DNA of 6,197 nucleotides, from the NCBI GenBank assembly GCA_021823045.1, contig JAKAPB010000131.1:1-6197 (forward strand), in the 5' to 3' direction. The notes below the pieces were generated by a model. That model saw only the letters and a program-made list of their open reading frames with translations, made no database searches and had not been told where the DNA came from. Of the stretch, positions 5,498 through 6,197 are shown in pieces (the stretch's first letter is position 1; the number at the start of each line of letters is the position of its first letter). Origin of the DNA: Actinomycetes bacterium (lineage in GTDB: Bacteria; Actinomycetota; Acidimicrobiia; Acidimicrobiales; Acidimicrobiaceae). Position numbers and translations under genes: made by a program.

Positions 5498-6197
5498 CTA
5501 ATGGTAGTCGTAGAAACCGCGTTTGGCCTTTTTCCCTAGCTGACCCGCCGCCAGCTTCCTTCTCAGCGTCGGTGCGGCCAGGTTCGCCGCATCCCCAAAC
5601 TCCTTGTAAAGGGCGTCTAGGATCGCAACGGAGGTATCCAAACCGACCAGGTCCAACAGGGCGAGCGGTCCCATGGGGAAGCCACATCCCAACTTCATAG
5701 ACTTATCGATCTCCTCGGCGGTGGCGACCCCCCGCTCGAGGAGCTTTACGGCACTATTGAGGTATGGGAAGAGGAGAGCATTGACCACAAATCCCGCTTC
5801 GTCTTTGACCAGTACCCCTTCCTTCGAACACTTCTTGACAAAGGCGGTCGCCGCATCGATAGTCTCATCCGAAGCCGTAATTGGTCGGACTATCTCCACC
5901 AGGCCCATTACAGTCGCCGGATTGAAAAAGTGGATTCCACAAACCAGGTCTGGTCGTCTGGTTGCCGCTGCGAGGTTAACTACCGGCAAGGTCGACGTGT
6001 TGGTGGCGAGGATAGCTCCGGGCTTCACGATCTTATCGAGGTGATCAAAAAGATGCCTCTTTACCTCCAGGTCTTCGACCACGGACTCAATCACCAAGTC
6101 GCAATCGACTAGCTCATCAATCTCGGTTGTAGCCAGCAGTCTCGAAAGGGCGTCCTGTGCGTCTTGCGCCTCAAGGCGGCCCTTTTCTACCCTTCGG
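5498..6197 (-). CDS. 3-Hydroxybutyryl-CoA dehydrogenase, N-terminus cut by window edge
   Basis: FadB2/Hbd-type enzyme, interconverting (S)-3-hydroxybutyryl-CoA and acetoacetyl-CoA with NAD(P)H. The frame is open to the right edge, first full codon at 6196-6194, giving 232 visible residues; the family has about 285, so roughly 50 N-terminal residues with the GxGxMG dinucleotide loop lie outside. Visible in order: RRVEKGRL, CDLVIESVVEDLEVKRHLF, ILATNTSTLPV, CGIHFFNPATVMGLVEIV, FVVNALLFPYLNSAV, CGFPMGPLALLDLVGLD, and the terminal AKRGFYDYH. The catalytic set is intact: Ser in TNTS, His in GIHFFNP, Glu exactly 12 residues later in LVEIV, and Asn in VVNALL. A TTG at 6097 inside the frame is not the start, because the Rossmann-fold sequence continues upstream. 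It is probably the upstream partner of the mutase gene, supplying 3-hydroxybutyryl-CoA or its reverse. I cannot choose between fadB2 and hbd naming. Confidence 0.94.
   Translation of the reverse strand, partial: RRVEKGRLEAQDAQDALSRLLATTEIDELVDCDLVIESVVEDLEVKRHLFDHLDKIVKPGAILATNTSTLPVVNLAAATRRPDLVCGIHFFNPATVMGLVEIVRPITASDETIDAATAFVKKCSKEGVLVKDEAGFVVNALLFPYLNSAVKLLERGVATAEEIDKSMKLGCGFPMGPLALLDLVGLDTSVAILDALYKEFGDAANLAAPTLRRKLAAGQLGKKAKRGFYDYH

Noticed and set aside
5442..5687. 81-residue minus-strand frame overlapping the dehydrogenase 3' end
   Set aside because: It overlaps the well-supported dehydrogenase frame, is Gly/Arg-rich and has no recognisable motif.

Overview
The window reads as chromosomal DNA of an actinobacterium of moderate GC content. 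It carries acyl-CoA metabolism genes and no mobile elements, RNA genes, CRISPR arrays or large repeats. The actinobacterial assignment is inferred from the carboxylase epsilon-like small protein behind the carboxyltransferase gene and from the style of the Aat and FadB2-type proteins. Frequent AGG (Arg) and ATA (Ile) codons argue against a very high-GC streptomycete. An iron- or acid-associated Acidimicrobiia lineage would fit but cannot be proven from this sequence.

Layout, left to right. (1) Positions 1-647, minus strand: most of a leucyl/phenylalanyl-tRNA--protein transferase gene (aat), cut by the left edge. (2) Positions 648-709: a short divergent intergenic region. (3) Positions 710-2269, plus strand: an acyl-CoA (propionyl-CoA type) carboxylase beta subunit. 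(4) Positions 2308-2499, plus strand: a 63-residue protein resembling a carboxylase epsilon subunit, with a strong ribosome binding site. (5) Positions 2504-2617, minus strand: a 37-residue candidate small membrane protein whose stop lies 4 bases from the previous gene's stop. (6) Positions 2652-3371, minus strand: a two-TM protein with a degenerate GGDEF domain that keeps the RxxD inhibitory-site motif. (7) Positions 3426-5438, minus strand: a B12-dependent acyl-CoA mutase recognisable as ethylmalonyl-CoA mutase. (8) Positions 5498-6197, minus strand: a 3-hydroxybutyryl-CoA dehydrogenase lacking its N-terminus at the right edge.

The metabolic genes fit one theme. 3-Hydroxybutyryl-CoA dehydrogenase, ethylmalonyl-CoA mutase and propionyl-CoA carboxylase are an early, a middle and a late step of the ethylmalonyl-CoA pathway, which lets cells without isocitrate lyase grow on acetyl-CoA-generating substrates. 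The diagnostic crotonyl-CoA carboxylase/reductase (ccr) is not in the window, so the full pathway is inferred. The minus-strand genes (dehydrogenase, mutase, degenerate GGDEF protein, small membrane protein) are closely spaced and may form one transcript that converges on the carboxylase pair. The most novel element is the combination of a catalytically dead, probably c-di-GMP-sensing membrane GGDEF protein and a tiny membrane protein downstream of ethylmalonyl-CoA mutase.
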